Source: DATKFM01 sp963851215
Lineage (GTDB): Bacteria; Pseudomonadota; Alphaproteobacteria; Dongiales; Dongiaceae
Direction: 5' to 3'
DNA length: 64,000 nucleotides
NCBI GenBank assembly: GCA_963851215.1
Contig: CAWKOG010000008.1
Location: forward strand, 186,001 to 250,000
Within the stretch, counting starts at the first letter, position 1. Every line of letters begins with the position of its first letter. Shown here in pieces: positions 19,375 through 28,534 of the stretch. The notes beneath the pieces were generated by a model that saw only the letters and a list, made by a program, of their open reading frames with translations, was not told the origin of the DNA and did not search any database. The translations under genes were made by a program, and so were the position numbers.

Positions 19375-19642
19375 CGAAGTCCCGCTCCACCAGCGAGCGC
19401 AGCGCATCGACCGCATGCTGCGCGGCCACGCCCTCGGCCTCCATTTCCAGCACCGTGCCGGTGCGCAGCTTCAGCCCCATGACCTTGACGATGCTCTTGG
19501 CGTCGATCCACGGCGCTTCCGGCGCGCCGCGCACCCGGATATTGGCGTCGAACGTCTTCGCCAGCTTGGTGAACTTCACCGCGGGCCGGGCATGCAGGCC
19601 GACCGGATGGGTGATGGTGACGCTGGAACGGATGGCGCTCAC
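19352..19642 (-). CDS. HPr family phosphocarrier
   Basis: A 96-residue HPr. The phosphoacceptor His is in THPVGLHARPAVKF (near 11-24), and the Ser site region is AKSIVKVMGLKL. The long tail (ERDFDEAAAKS) is typical of Dha-type HPr. GTG 19642 starts it; the preceding dhaM stop overlaps this (GTGA). It relays phosphate from enzyme I to DhaM. The adjacent placement with dhaKLM suggests a self-contained chain dedicated to this pathway instead of the sugar PTS. Confidence 0.85.
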   Translation of the reverse strand: MSAIRSSVTITHPVGLHARPAVKFTKLAKTFDANIRVRGAPEAPWIDAKSIVKVMGLKLRTGTVLEMEAEGVAAQHAVDALRSLVERDFDEAAAKS

Positions 19643-20029
19643 GGCGACAGCTCCTCGGCCGTGGCGCAGACCTGGTCGAGCGTGGCGCCGCCGGCGGCTT
19701 CCGTCGCCGCCACCACCGCGCCCTCGACCACCGGCGCGTTGCAGATGCGCACCCGCGAGCCGCGGTCGCCGTCGAGCATCTCGATGGCCATTTCCGCGTT
19801 CATCTCCGCACCGCCGAGATCCACCAGGATGGCGACGCCGGCATCGTTCCAGATCGAACTCGATGGCGGCGCGGATCTTCATGGGATCGGTGCCGAGGCC
19901 GCCGTCGGGATTGCCGCCGGTATGGGCGCAGGGCACGTCGTCGCCGACCATCTGCCGCACCATGGCGGCCGCGCCGCGCGCGACATCGGGCGAATGGGAA
20001 ACGATGACGATGCCGACCTTGTTGCTCAT
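19639..20029 (-). CDS. dhaM: DhaM, PTS EIIA-type subunit (one-base frameshift near 19857)
   Basis: EIIA-Man-like DhaM of about 129 residues. Its phosphoacceptor His is in VGIVIVSHSPDVA near residues 5-17, followed by GGLGTDPMKIRAAIE and, after the break, WNDAGVAILVDLGGAEMNAE. The frame jumps near 19857 (one extra T); the span of 391 bases is 3n+1. It receives phosphate from HPr and passes it to the ADP bound by DhaL. It has no HPr or enzyme I fusion, unlike the Escherichia coli DhaM, which explains why free HPr and EI genes follow. Confidence 0.8.
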
Positions 20030-20641
20030 GCCCGCCCCTCGATCACGTCGCACACCGCCTCGAGCATCAGCTGGCTGGAGCGGGCGCCGGGATCCATATG
20101 GCCCTTGGACCGCTCGCCCAGGAACGAGGCGCGGCCGCGGATCGCCTGCAGCGGCGTGGTGGCAGCCGCGGCTTCGCTCGGCGCGCTTGCGCATCGCCGT
20201 CGTCAGATCGGCACCGCCATTTTCCAGCGTCTCGGCCAGCGGCAGCAGCACATCGAGCATCGTCTTCATGCCGCCATCCGACTTGCCGCGCGCCTTTACC
20301 GCATCGACCGCGCCGCGAAACGCCGTGGCGAGAGCAGGGCGGTCCGGAATATCGGAAAGGCCCTTGCCCAAACTCATGAACAGCGTGCCATAGAGCGGCC
20401 CCGACGCGCCGCCGACCCGTGTGACCAGATGCATACCGGCGGCCTTCAACGCTTCGCCCAGCGGCTTTTCCGCCAGCTTGTCCAGATCGGCCAGCACGGC
20501 ATCCATGCCGCGCTTCATGTTGATGCCGTGATCGCCGTCGCCGATCGCCTGGTCGAGCGTGGTCAGCTCGTCGGCATGGGCGACGATGCGCTCCGCCACG
20601 GTCTTGATGAGGTTTCGCCGGAGAGCTTGCGCGTCGGCCAT
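20026..20641 (-). CDS. dhaL: DhaL, dihydroxyacetone kinase ADP-binding subunit (one-base frameshift near 20182)
   Basis: The DhaL subunit carries bound ADP/ATP and moves phosphate from DhaM to dihydroxyacetone on DhaK. Markers are the metal-ligand region LDQAIGDGDHGINMKRGMDA (about 30-50), GGASGPLYGTLFM, and, after repair, LQAIRGRASFLGERSKGHMD near the end. One extra C near 20182 breaks the frame (span 616 bases, 3n+1). The final TGA overlaps the dhaM ATG. Repaired length is about 204 residues, as expected for the family. Confidence 0.82.
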
Positions 20642-20643
20642 GA

Positions 20644-21667
20644 TCAGGACCCGCGCAACCGGCGGCCGCCGGCATCGAAGAAGAGCGGCCGCGTCAACTC
20701 GATGCCCAGGGTGTCGCCGGGCTTGCGGTCTTCATGGGGATCGGCCAGCAGCACCATCTTCTGGCCGGCGACATCCAGATGAAGATGGCTCTGGTCGCCG
20801 AGACGTTCGATGCGCGTCAGCTGCCCGCGCAGCATGCCGTTGACCGGCTGGCGCTCCAGCCGCACATGCTCGGTGCGCACGCCGATCGTTGCCGTTTCCG
20901 CCGGCGCCGCCAGATGGGGCAGGGTGGAGGCGGCGAGCAGGTTGATGCGGGGAACGCCGAGCCGCGTGGCCACATAGACATCGCCGGGCTCCTCATAGAT
21001 CTGCCGCGGCGTGCCGACCTGGATCAGCTCACCCTCTCTGAGGACGCCGACTTCCGTCGCCATGGTCATGGCTTCGATCTGATCATGCGTGACATAAAGA
21101 ACGGTGGCGCCCAGGCTCTGCTGGATGCGCTTCAGCTCGAGCCGGAGATCGGCGCGCAGCTTGGCGTCGAGCGAGGAGAGCGGCTCATCCATCAGATAGA
21201 CCGAGGGTTGGCGCACCAGGGCGCGGCCGATGGCGACGCGCTGCATCTCGCCGCCCGACAGCTTGGTCGCCTTGTTGGCCAGCTTGGAGGTAATGCGCAG
21301 ACAGCTCCGCGACCTCCTCGACCCGCTTCTTGATCTTGTCCGCGGGCATGCGCCGCGACGGCGATTTCAGCGGGAAGGCGAGGTTGTCGAACACCGAGAG
21401 ATGGGGATAGAGCGAATATTGCTGAAACACGAAGGCAACATCGCGCGCGGCCGGCGGCGCGGCCGTGACGTCCTGGCCGGCGATATGCACCTGGCCGGCG
21501 TCCGGCTGCTCGAGGCCGGCGACGAGACGCAGCGTGGTCGTCTTGCCGGCGCCGGTCGGCCCCAGCAGCACGACGAACTTGCCGTTGCCGACGGTCAGAT
21601 CGAGCGACTTCACGGCTTCGGTCTCGCCGAAGCGCTTGCTGACGCCCTGCAGCCTGATCTCAGACAT
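20644..21667 (-). CDS. ABC transporter ATP-binding protein 2 (UgpC/MalK-like; one-base frameshift near 21302)
   Basis: Carbohydrate-type ABC ATPase of about 340 residues. Walker A GPTGAGKTT, Q-loop FVFQQYSLYPHLS, signature LSGGEMQRVAIGRA, Walker B VYLMDEPLSSLDA and switch His VTHDQIEAM are present, with a C-terminal regulatory OB-like domain. An extra T near 21302 separates N- and C-terminal halves; span 1024 bases is 3n+1. It overlaps the end of ATPase 1 and is followed by dhaL. It forms a likely heterodimer with ATPase 1, an arrangement known for GlpS/GlpT of glycerol importers. Confidence 0.87.
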
Positions 21668-22752
21668 GGGCGGCGCCTCCGGGGCTGCGGATGGCACGGC
21701 CGGTCACGGCATCGAACAGCGAAATCTGCGGCGTGCGGAAGGTGAGGCCGACCGTTTCGCCGGCGCGGGCAACGGCGTCGGCGGGGATGCGCGCCTTCAC
21801 TTGGCCATGGTCCGTATCGAGGGTGACGATCTGCGTCGTGCCCAGATACTCCGCCCCGAAGATCCGGGCGCGCAGATTGCTGCTGTCGGCGAGCCGGATA
21901 TGTTCCGGGCGCACGCCCAACACCAAGGGGCTCTCGGAGCGGCCTTCCGATACCCGCGGGATGGGAACGGCGGCGCCATTCAGCCGTATCGCTTCATCGC
22001 CGGGAGCCAGGGCGGAGGAGAAGCGGAGGAAATTCATCGGCGGCGAGCCGACGAAATCGGCGACGAACATGGTGGCCGGCCGGTCATAGATCTCCTGCGG
22101 CGTGCCGAACTGCTCGACCACGCCGAGATTCATGACAGCGATCTTGTCGGCCATCGACATGGCTTCGAGCTGATCGTGGGTGACGTAGACGGTGGTCGCG
22201 TTCACGCGGTCATGCAGGGCGCGCAATTCGTGACACATGATTTGGCGGAATTCGGCGTCGAGCGCGCCCAGCGGCTCATCCATCAGGAAGGCCTTCGGCT
22301 CGCGCACGATCGCCCGCCCGAGGGCGACGCGCTGCCGGTCGCCGCCGGAGAGGCGCGACACCGGCTGGTCGATCAGGCCGTCGATGCGCAACAGCTTGGC
22401 GGTTGCCTCGGCACGGCTGTTCTGCTCGTTGCGGTCCATGCCCTGGCATTTGAGCGGGAAGGCGATGTTCTGCCGCACGGTCATATGCGGATAGAGGGCG
22501 AAGAGCTGGAACACGAAAGCGATATCGCGCTCGCGCGCCCGCAGGAAGGTGACGTCGTCGCCGCCGAGCAGGATCTGGCCGGAGGTCGGTAACTCCAGCC
22601 CGGCGATCATGCGCAATGTCGTGGTCTTGCCGCAGCCCGAGGGCCCGAGCATGACGAAGAATTCGCCGTGACCGACCGTCAGAGCTCGAATCCTTGACGG
22701 CGACAAAATCGCCGAAGGTCTTGTGCAGGTTCTGGACCCGGATTTCCGCCAT
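21660..22752 (-). CDS. ABC transporter ATP-binding protein 1 (UgpC/MalK-like; one-base frameshift near 22684)
   Basis: Carbohydrate-type ABC ATPase of about 363 residues beginning MAEIRVQNLHKTFGDFVAVK at ATG 22752. An extra base near 22684 interrupts just before LTVGHGEFFVMLGPSGCGKT; span 1093 is 3n+1. Walker A GPSGCGKTT, Q-loop FVFQLFALYPHM, signature RLSGGDRQRVALGRA, Walker B FLMDEPLGALDA and a C-terminal MalK-type domain follow. The stop overlaps the start of ATPase 2. It powers the importer encoded upstream. Confidence 0.87.
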
Positions 22753-22758
22753 GACCGG

Positions 22759-22959
22759 CTAATCCCGAAAATGGCTGACGACAACGAACATCAGCGTACC
22801 CGCGAGAATGGTGATGAAAGAGTAGGTGAACAGGCCCAAGAAGAATGGCTGCATCAGCATGAAGACGCCGATGCCGATCAGCGCCGTGGCGGCGTTCTCC
22901 CAGGGTCCGCGGCGGAAGAAGCTGCGGGGGGCGTTCGTCTTGCGTGTCGCGCGGTTCAC
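22759..22959 (-). CDS. Small two-helix membrane protein of the importer operon
   Basis: A 66-residue basic N-terminus (MNRATRKTNAPRSFFRRG) followed by two hydrophobic segments around residues 22-60. It sits between the second permease (4-base overlap) and the ATPases. Small proteins in this place occur in carbohydrate importer operons of alphaproteobacteria. Function is unknown; a role as an accessory subunit of the transporter is inferred from position only. Confidence 0.6.
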   Translation of the reverse strand: MNRATRKTNAPRSFFRRGPWENAATALIGIGVFMLMQPFFLGLFTYSFITILAGTLMFVVVSHFRD

Positions 22960-23909
22960 TTGCGCACCGCGCCGAACGTGATGCCGCGCAGCAGATGCTT
23001 CCGCAGCAGGATGGTGAAGAGCACGATCGGAATCAGGAACAGGGTCGCACCTGCCGCGACGGCGGGCCAGTCCTGGCCGCCTTCGCCGATGATGATGGGA
23101 ATGAACGGCGGCGCGGTCTGCGCCCGTCCGGAGGTCAGCAGGACGGCGAAGGCATATTCATTCCAGGCGAAGATCAGGCAGAAGATCGCGGTCGCGGCGA
23201 TGCCCGTGCTGGCCTGGGGCAGGACCACCTTCCTGAAAGCCTGGAAGCGGGAGTAGCCGTCGATCATCGCGGCTTCCTCGTATTCCCGCGGAATCTCGTC
23301 GATGAATCCTTTCAGCAGCCACACGGCCAGCGACAGATTGACGGCGGTATAGAGCAGGATCATGCCCAGGTGGGTGTCCGAAAGTCCGAGCGACCGGTAC
23401 ATGAGGAAGATCGGAATCGCCACCGCGATCGGCGGCATCATGCGGGTCGAAAGGACGAAGAACATGAGATCGTCCTTCAGCGGCACCTTGAAGCGCGAGA
23501 AGGCATAGGCGGAGAGCGTTCCCAGGAAAACCGCGAGGAACGTCGAACCGAAGCCGATGATGATCGAGTTGAGGAACCGCTCGCCGAACTTCGAAGGCCC
23601 GGCGATTACCATATGGCGCTCGCGGACGATCTGATCGCAGATACCGCGTGCCGGCGGCAGAGACGCGATGTACTCGTCGGTCTGCCGGGTCCGGGTGGTG
23701 AACAGGTTGCAGAAACCCTCGAGCGTCGGATCGAACACGACCTTCGGCGGGTAGGAGATCGAATCCGGCGGCGTCTTGAGGCTGGTCATGACGATCCAGA
23801 CCAGCGGCAGAATCGTGATCAGGGCATAGAGGATGACCACGGTTCCGGCGACCCACTGGGTGGCGCGCCGCGGTTCGACGACAGAATGGGCGGTGCTCAG
23901 GCCGGTCAT
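22956..23909 (-). CDS. Carbohydrate ABC transporter permease (MalG type)
   Basis: A 317-residue inner-membrane permease with six or so TM segments. The coupling EAA loop is EYEEAAMIDGYSRFQAFRKVVLPQA (around 210-235), and the N-terminal MTGLSTAHSVVEPRR precedes TM1. The start ATG 23909 overlaps the stop of the upstream permease (ATGA). A periplasmic insertion of about 45 residues after TM1 (FDPTLEGFCNLFTTRTRQTD and on) is longer than in MalG and resembles glycerol-type importers. It works with the MalF-like partner. Confidence 0.86.
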   Translation of the reverse strand: MTGLSTAHSVVEPRRATQWVAGTVVILYALITILPLVWIVMTSLKTPPDSISYPPKVVFDPTLEGFCNLFTTRTRQTDEYIASLPPARGICDQIVRERHMVIAGPSKFGERFLNSIIIGFGSTFLAVFLGTLSAYAFSRFKVPLKDDLMFFVLSTRMMPPIAVAIPIFLMYRSLGLSDTHLGMILLYTAVNLSLAVWLLKGFIDEIPREYEEAAMIDGYSRFQAFRKVVLPQASTGIAATAIFCLIFAWNEYAFAVLLTSGRAQTAPPFIPIIIGEGGQDWPAVAAGATLFLIPIVLFTILLRKHLLRGITFGAVRK

Positions 23910-24841
23910 CTCTGCTTCACCCGGTTGAGCGCCTTGACGTAGATGTTGGCCGCGCCGAATACGGTCACGAACAGGATGATGGCGAAGGCGGAGGAATAGC
24001 CGGTGCGCCATTTCTCGAACGCTTCGCGCTTCAGGTTGATCGAAGCCAGCTCCGTCACCGATCCGGGACCGCCCGACGTCAATTCGACGACGAGGTCGAA
24101 CATCTTGAAGTTCTCAATGCCGCGAAACAGGATCGCCAGCATCAGGAAGGGCAGCACCATCGGCACGGTGATCGACCAGAATTGCCGCCACTGCGAGGCG
24201 CGATCCACCTCGGCCGCTTCATAGATATAGTCGGGAATGGATCGCAGGCCGGCCAGGCAGATCAGCATCACATAAGGCGACCACATCCAGGTGTCGACGA
24301 TGACGATCGCCCAGGGCGCCAGGTTCACTTCGCCGATCATCTGGAACGAGCTCGGATCGATGCCGGTGAAAAAGGAGATGACGTAGTTGAAAAGCCCGAT
24401 CTGCGGCTGATAGAGGAAGGTCCAAAAGTTGCCGACGACGGCCGGCGACAACATCATCGGCAACAGGATGATCGTGGTCCAAAAACCATGACCCTTGAAC
24501 TGCTTGTTGATGAGCAAGGCCAGGCCGAAACCGATCAGCATCTGCAGCACCAGTGTCCAGCACAGGAAATGCGCGGTGACCTGCAAGGTCTGCCAGATGT
24601 CGCTGTCGGTGAGGACCCGCTGATAGTTCCTCAGACCTACCCATTCCAGTTCCTGGGTCGTCTTGTTGGCGCGGTAGTTGGTGAATGACAGATAGACGGT
24701 CCAGATCAACGGGAAGATGTTGATCGCCAGCAACAGCAGGATCGTGGGCGTGATGAACCACCAGGCGATCGCGCGATCGGACAGACCGCGGAGGCGATGC
24801 GCCAATATCGTCGGGGTTCGTGCCGCAGCTTGCTGCAACAT
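23906..24841 (-). CDS. Carbohydrate ABC transporter permease (MalF/UgpA type)
   Basis: A 311-residue permease with six TM segments and the EAA coupling loop YIYEAAEVDRASQWRQFWSI. The start could be ATG 24841 (chosen) or TTG 24853. Together with the MalG-like permease it forms the channel for the substrate delivered by the binding protein encoded upstream. Family alone does not give the substrate. Confidence 0.86.
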   Translation of the reverse strand: MLQQAAARTPTILAHRLRGLSDRAIAWWFITPTILLLLAINIFPLIWTVYLSFTNYRANKTTQELEWVGLRNYQRVLTDSDIWQTLQVTAHFLCWTLVLQMLIGFGLALLINKQFKGHGFWTTIILLPMMLSPAVVGNFWTFLYQPQIGLFNYVISFFTGIDPSSFQMIGEVNLAPWAIVIVDTWMWSPYVMLICLAGLRSIPDYIYEAAEVDRASQWRQFWSITVPMVLPFLMLAILFRGIENFKMFDLVVELTSGGPGSVTELASINLKREAFEKWRTGYSSAFAIILFVTVFGAANIYVKALNRVKQR

Positions 24842-24942
24842 GTCTGCCTGCAACCTACTTAAGCAAAGTTTTAAAAATCCCGGCGGCGGCTCCGGCTGTC
24901 CGTGGACAGCCGGAGCTATGGCGCCGGTCGGCGGCGGCTAAA

Positions 24943-26274
24943 TCAAATCTTGCCGTCGGCCTCGAAGACTTCTTTCCAGTCTTCGATGAGCTTATCGAGC
25001 GCTTCCTGGGCCGTACCCTGGTCGGCCACGACGAAGTCATGGACGCGCTTTTGCATCGACAGGAGAAGCTCGGCGTAGGTCGGCTCCTGCCAGAAGTCCT
25101 TCACGCCCGACATCGCCTTGAGAAAGTCGGCCGCAAACGGCGCCGTGCTGGCAAAGTTCGGATCGCCGAGCACTGCCTTGTGGCAGGAATAGCCGCCCAG
25201 GGACCACCACTTCTTCTGCACATCGGCTTGGGCGAACCACTTGATGTACTTCAGCGCGCCTTCCTGGTTGTCGGAGTAGGCGACAACTGAGATGCCCTGG
25301 CCGCCCAGCGTGGAGGCCTCGACATTCTGCTTCGGATTGACGAAGAAGCCGATCCGGTCGCCGCCGACATTCTCGTCCTTGTAGAGGCCGGGGAAGAAGG
25401 CGAACCAGTTCATCTGCATGGCCACCTGGCCCGACTTGAAGGCATCGAGGCCTTCCTGCATGTAGCTGTCGGTGTAGCCCGGGGGCGTGCAGCACTTATA
25501 GAGTTCCTTGTAGAACTCCAGGGCCGCGACGGCGTCCGGCGAGTTGACGACGCCGTCCATGTGATACGGGCTGTTGGGATCTTCGTACTTGAAGCCCCAG
25601 GAGTAGAGCGCGGCGGTGACGCCCATGGTGATGCCTTCGGAACCGCGCTCGGTGAAGATGGCGGCGCCGTAGACCTTCTTGCCGTCGATCTCACGGCCTT
25701 GGAAGAACTCGGCAACTTCCTTGAGTTCCGTCCAGGTGGTGGGCGGCGCCAGGTCGCGGCCGTGCTTCGCCTTGAACTCGGCCTGCAGCTCGGGCCGGGC
25801 GAACCAGTCTTTGCGGTAGGTCCAGCCGAGTGCATCGCCCATCGCCGGCAACGCCCAATACTCAGGCGCGCCCTTGGGCCAGGTGGAGTAGGCGTAGACC
25901 GTCGCCGGCAGGAAATCATCCATGGAGATGCCTTCCTTGGCGAAGAAGTCGTTGAGCTTCACATAGTGGCCGTTGGTGGCTGAACCGCCGAGCCACTGGC
26001 TGTCACCGATCAAGAGGTCGCAGAGCTGACCCTTGGAATTCAATTCATTCAGAATACGGTCGGCGAAGTTCGGCCACGGCACGAACTCGAACTTCATCTC
26101 GATGCCGGACTGCGCCGTGAAATCCTTGGACAATTCCACTAATGCGTTTGCCGGGTCCCAAGCTGCCCAGCAGAGCGTCAATTCATTGCTTTGGGCGCTG
26201 GCGCCCGTACCGAAACCGATTGTCATTGCCAGTGCCGTCGCAGCACCGGCACACCATGTGCCTAGTCTCCGCAT
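24943..26274 (-). CDS. Extracellular carbohydrate-binding protein of the ABC importer
   Basis: A 443-residue periplasmic binding protein of the CUT1 class with signal peptide MRRLGTWCAGAATALAMTIG (cleavage near residue 28). The mature part starts ELTLCWAAWDPANALVEL and has the usual two-lobe pattern, for example PWPNFADRILNELNSKGQLC, YWALPAMGDALGWTYRKDW and MQMNWFAFFPG. Several Cys are present. ATG 26274 follows GAGGGAGGCATAC; this is the first gene of the operon. Dha kinase downstream suggests glycerol, dihydroxyacetone or another triol/polyol as substrate (inference). Confidence 0.84.
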   Translation of the reverse strand: MRRLGTWCAGAATALAMTIGFGTGASAQSNELTLCWAAWDPANALVELSKDFTAQSGIEMKFEFVPWPNFADRILNELNSKGQLCDLLIGDSQWLGGSATNGHYVKLNDFFAKEGISMDDFLPATVYAYSTWPKGAPEYWALPAMGDALGWTYRKDWFARPELQAEFKAKHGRDLAPPTTWTELKEVAEFFQGREIDGKKVYGAAIFTERGSEGITMGVTAALYSWGFKYEDPNSPYHMDGVVNSPDAVAALEFYKELYKCCTPPGYTDSYMQEGLDAFKSGQVAMQMNWFAFFPGLYKDENVGGDRIGFFVNPKQNVEASTLGGQGISVVAYSDNQEGALKYIKWFAQADVQKKWWSLGGYSCHKAVLGDPNFASTAPFAADFLKAMSGVKDFWQEPTYAELLLSMQKRVHDFVVADQGTAQEALDKLIEDWKEVFEADGKI

Positions 26275-26491
26275 GTATGCCTCCCTCGCGGTGTTACGCC
26301 TGCATTGCACCGCGCCGCTAACGCGGTGAATTCGGTCAATTGGTATAGTTTAGTTTAGTGGAGTTTAGTTGGGAGATGTTCGGCGTCAAGCAGAGAATCA
26401 TGCTGCACCGCAACAAATCGTCAGCAGCGATGCCGCGCCGCAACAGTCCAGTCCGCAACTTTATCGAACACCGCGGCCGAAGCCGGAAAGC
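26275..26491 (-). promoter_or_regulatory. Leader of the ABC-Dha operon with AGTTTAG repeats
   Basis: The region before the binding-protein gene contains three copies of AGTTTAG, at 26347-26353, 26352-26358 (overlapping) and 26362-26368, followed by AT-rich sequence. They could be an operator or part of the promoter. Read toward the gene on the minus strand they appear as CTAAACT. No regulator gene that I can link is next to it, apart from the small protein at 17292-17756. Confidence 0.35.
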
Positions 26492-26527
26492 AAAAACCCG
26501 CCGCCTCCTTGCGGAAGCGGCGGGCTT
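26492..26527 (-). terminator. Intrinsic terminator of the tad operon
   Basis: Stem CCCGCCGC (26497-26504) with GCGGCGGG (26517-26524), followed on the minus strand by TTTTT. It lies 26 bases after the tadC stop, so it ends the minus-strand pilus operon. A T-run also follows on the plus side (CTTTTG), so it may work in both directions. Confidence 0.85.
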
Positions 26528-26552
26528 TTGATGGGAAAAGAAACTGTCTGCG

Positions 26553-27536
26553 TCAACCCGTATTGAGGCCGGCGAAGGCGTCCATCAAGCGCAGGATCGC
26601 GGGACCGATGAGCACGATGAACAGAGGCGGCAGAATGAAGAGGATCATCGGCACGGTCATCAGGGCCGGCAGGCGGGCCGCCTTTTCCTCGGCGCGCATC
26701 ATGCGCTCTTCGCGGTACTCGTTGGCGAGAACCCGCATCGACACCGCCAGCGGCGTACCGTACTTGTCGCTCTGGATGAGCGCGTTGACCAGGCCGCGGA
26801 TGGCCGGCATGTCCGTGCGGTTGACCAGGTTTTGCAGCGCTGAGCGGCGATCCGGAAGGAAGCCGATTTCAAGAGAGGTCAGCTGCAGTTCCTCGGCCAA
26901 CTGGGCGCAGGAGCTCGAAAACTCGTCCGACACCCGCTTCAGAATGCCGTCAAGCGCCACGCCGGCTTCGGCGCAGATGACCATCAGGTCGAGCGCATCC
27001 GGCAGGCCCTTGGTAATGGCCCAACGGCGCTTGCCGATCGCGTTCTTCACGAAGATATCGGGACCGACGAAGCCCAGCATCACGGCGCCGGCCGTGACAC
27101 CAAGGCGCGCGAGCGGCGACAATTCGAACGCGTTGAGTCCGTAGAAATACACCACGGCAAAGCCGCCGAAGGCGATGGGCAGCGTTGCCTTGAAGAAGAG
27201 ATAGCGAATGAGCGCGTCGTTGGAACGCCAGCCGGCTTGCGCCAGCTTCCGCGTGATCAATTCGGCGCGCTGACTGCGCTGCAGGTTCATCGACATGACG
27301 AACTGGCGCATGAAGTTCGTCGACCCCTGGCGATTGCGCCGGCGCGACGTCGTCATGGTGCCGGCCTTCAATTGCTCGCGGCGCATCGCCAGTTCCTTGA
27401 CCCTGCGGGTGCTGGGCGCGGGCTGTATTGCGCCGAACCAGATGGCGGCGAAGGTCAAGATGGCGCTGAGAGCGGCGCCGATGGCGACGACGTCCTCGAG
27501 CCGGATCCCGAATGGCAGAATAAAATCCTGGTTCAT
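26553..27536 (-). CDS. tadC: Tad pilus inner-membrane protein TadC
   Basis: A 327-residue type II secretion F-domain protein starting at ATG 27536, which overlaps the tadB stop (ATGA). TM segments are near the N-terminus, in the middle (PLARLGVTAGAVMLGFVGP) and at the C-terminus (PALMTVPMILFILPPLFIVL). The F domain includes LDLMVICAEAGVALDGILKR. It forms the inner-membrane platform of the Flp pilus assembly machine with TadB. It is the last gene of the operon. Confidence 0.88.
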   Translation of the reverse strand: MNQDFILPFGIRLEDVVAIGAALSAILTFAAIWFGAIQPAPSTRRVKELAMRREQLKAGTMTTSRRRNRQGSTNFMRQFVMSMNLQRSQRAELITRKLAQAGWRSNDALIRYLFFKATLPIAFGGFAVVYFYGLNAFELSPLARLGVTAGAVMLGFVGPDIFVKNAIGKRRWAITKGLPDALDLMVICAEAGVALDGILKRVSDEFSSSCAQLAEELQLTSLEIGFLPDRRSALQNLVNRTDMPAIRGLVNALIQSDKYGTPLAVSMRVLANEYREERMMRAEEKAARLPALMTVPMILFILPPLFIVLIGPAILRLMDAFAGLNTG

Positions 27537-28534
27537 ATGTCGAACCTCACCATTTTCCACATGATGGCAATACCGATGCCATAGCTAACGAAGCCGCCGC
27601 ACATCATCAAGATGCCGCGATTGTCCGTGTAAAGCTGGCTGCCGTATTCGTAGTTCGTGGTCAGAATGATTCCGAACATGACGAATGGCAGAGAGCCGAT
27701 GATGTACGCGCTGGCTTTCGCTTCCGAAGACAGCGCCTTGATCTTGAGCTTCATCTGCTTGCGGCGGCGCAGGACGGTCGACAGGTTCTCCAGCGTCTCC
27801 GCCAGATTGCCGCCGGTTTCCTGCTGGATCGCAAGGGCCGTGATGAAGAAGCGGAACTCCTGAATGTCGATACGAGGCTCGATCGCCCACAGCGCATCGA
27901 CCATCGGCTTGCCGAATTTCACGGCGTCGGAGATGCCGCGGAACTCGACGCCGATCGGATCGGCGATTTCCTGACCGACAACGCGGATGGATTCCGACAC
28001 CGGCAAGCCCGACTTCAGGCCGCGGACGATCAGGTCGATCGCCTCGGGGAAGGTCCGCATGAACTTGTCCTGGCGCCGGCCGAGCATCATGCCGACCGCG
28101 ATGTGCGGTATCAGGAAGCCAAGCGCGAAGCCCGCGAGAATGCATGCGATCGTCGGCAGGCCCACCACGAACTTGAGCGCAAGCGTCAGGATCGCCATCA
28201 GCGCAACGCAGAACAGGAGGTATTGGCCGAGCGTTATCGTGCGTCCGGTTCTCTGCAGGCGCATGCGCATGCGCTGCGGATTGGGCAGGAACCGCTTGAT
28301 CAGGTAGTCGATGGCGGCGATCGAGCTGTCGGCCGTTGCGCGGCGCACGTTGACGGTGCTCTTCGAGCGGATATCCGCCTTGCTGGTCACCGCCATGACG
28401 CGCTTCATCCGCATCTTGGACTTGTGGGCGCCGATCAACGCCACTGTGGCGATCATGAGCAGCGCCACCACCGCGCAGACGATGAAGATCATCACATCTG
28501 CGGGTGAAAGATCGGTGTTCTGCAAGAAATTCAT
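27533..28534 (-). CDS. tadB: Tad pilus inner-membrane protein TadB
   Basis: A 333-residue type II secretion F-domain protein. Hydrophobic segments occur at the N-terminus, at 110-150 and at the C-terminus (SAYIIGSLPFVMFGIILTTN). The F-domain core is FPEAIDLIVRGLKSGLPVSE to ETLENLSTVLRRRKQMKLKI. ATG 28534 has a good GGAGG sequence in front. With TadC it forms the membrane platform that the ATPase TadA acts on. Its start overlaps the tadA stop. Confidence 0.88.
   Translation of the reverse strand: MNFLQNTDLSPADVMIFIVCAVVALLMIATVALIGAHKSKMRMKRVMAVTSKADIRSKSTVNVRRATADSSIAAIDYLIKRFLPNPQRMRMRLQRTGRTITLGQYLLFCVALMAILTLALKFVVGLPTIACILAGFALGFLIPHIAVGMMLGRRQDKFMRTFPEAIDLIVRGLKSGLPVSESIRVVGQEIADPIGVEFRGISDAVKFGKPMVDALWAIEPRIDIQEFRFFITALAIQQETGGNLAETLENLSTVLRRRKQMKLKIKALSSEAKASAYIIGSLPFVMFGIILTTNYEYGSQLYTDNRGILMMCGGFVSYGIGIAIMWKMVRFDI

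Noticed and set aside
17755..19482. Long plus-strand frame over enzyme I
   Set aside because: Antisense of enzyme I with Arg/His/Gln-rich shadow composition.
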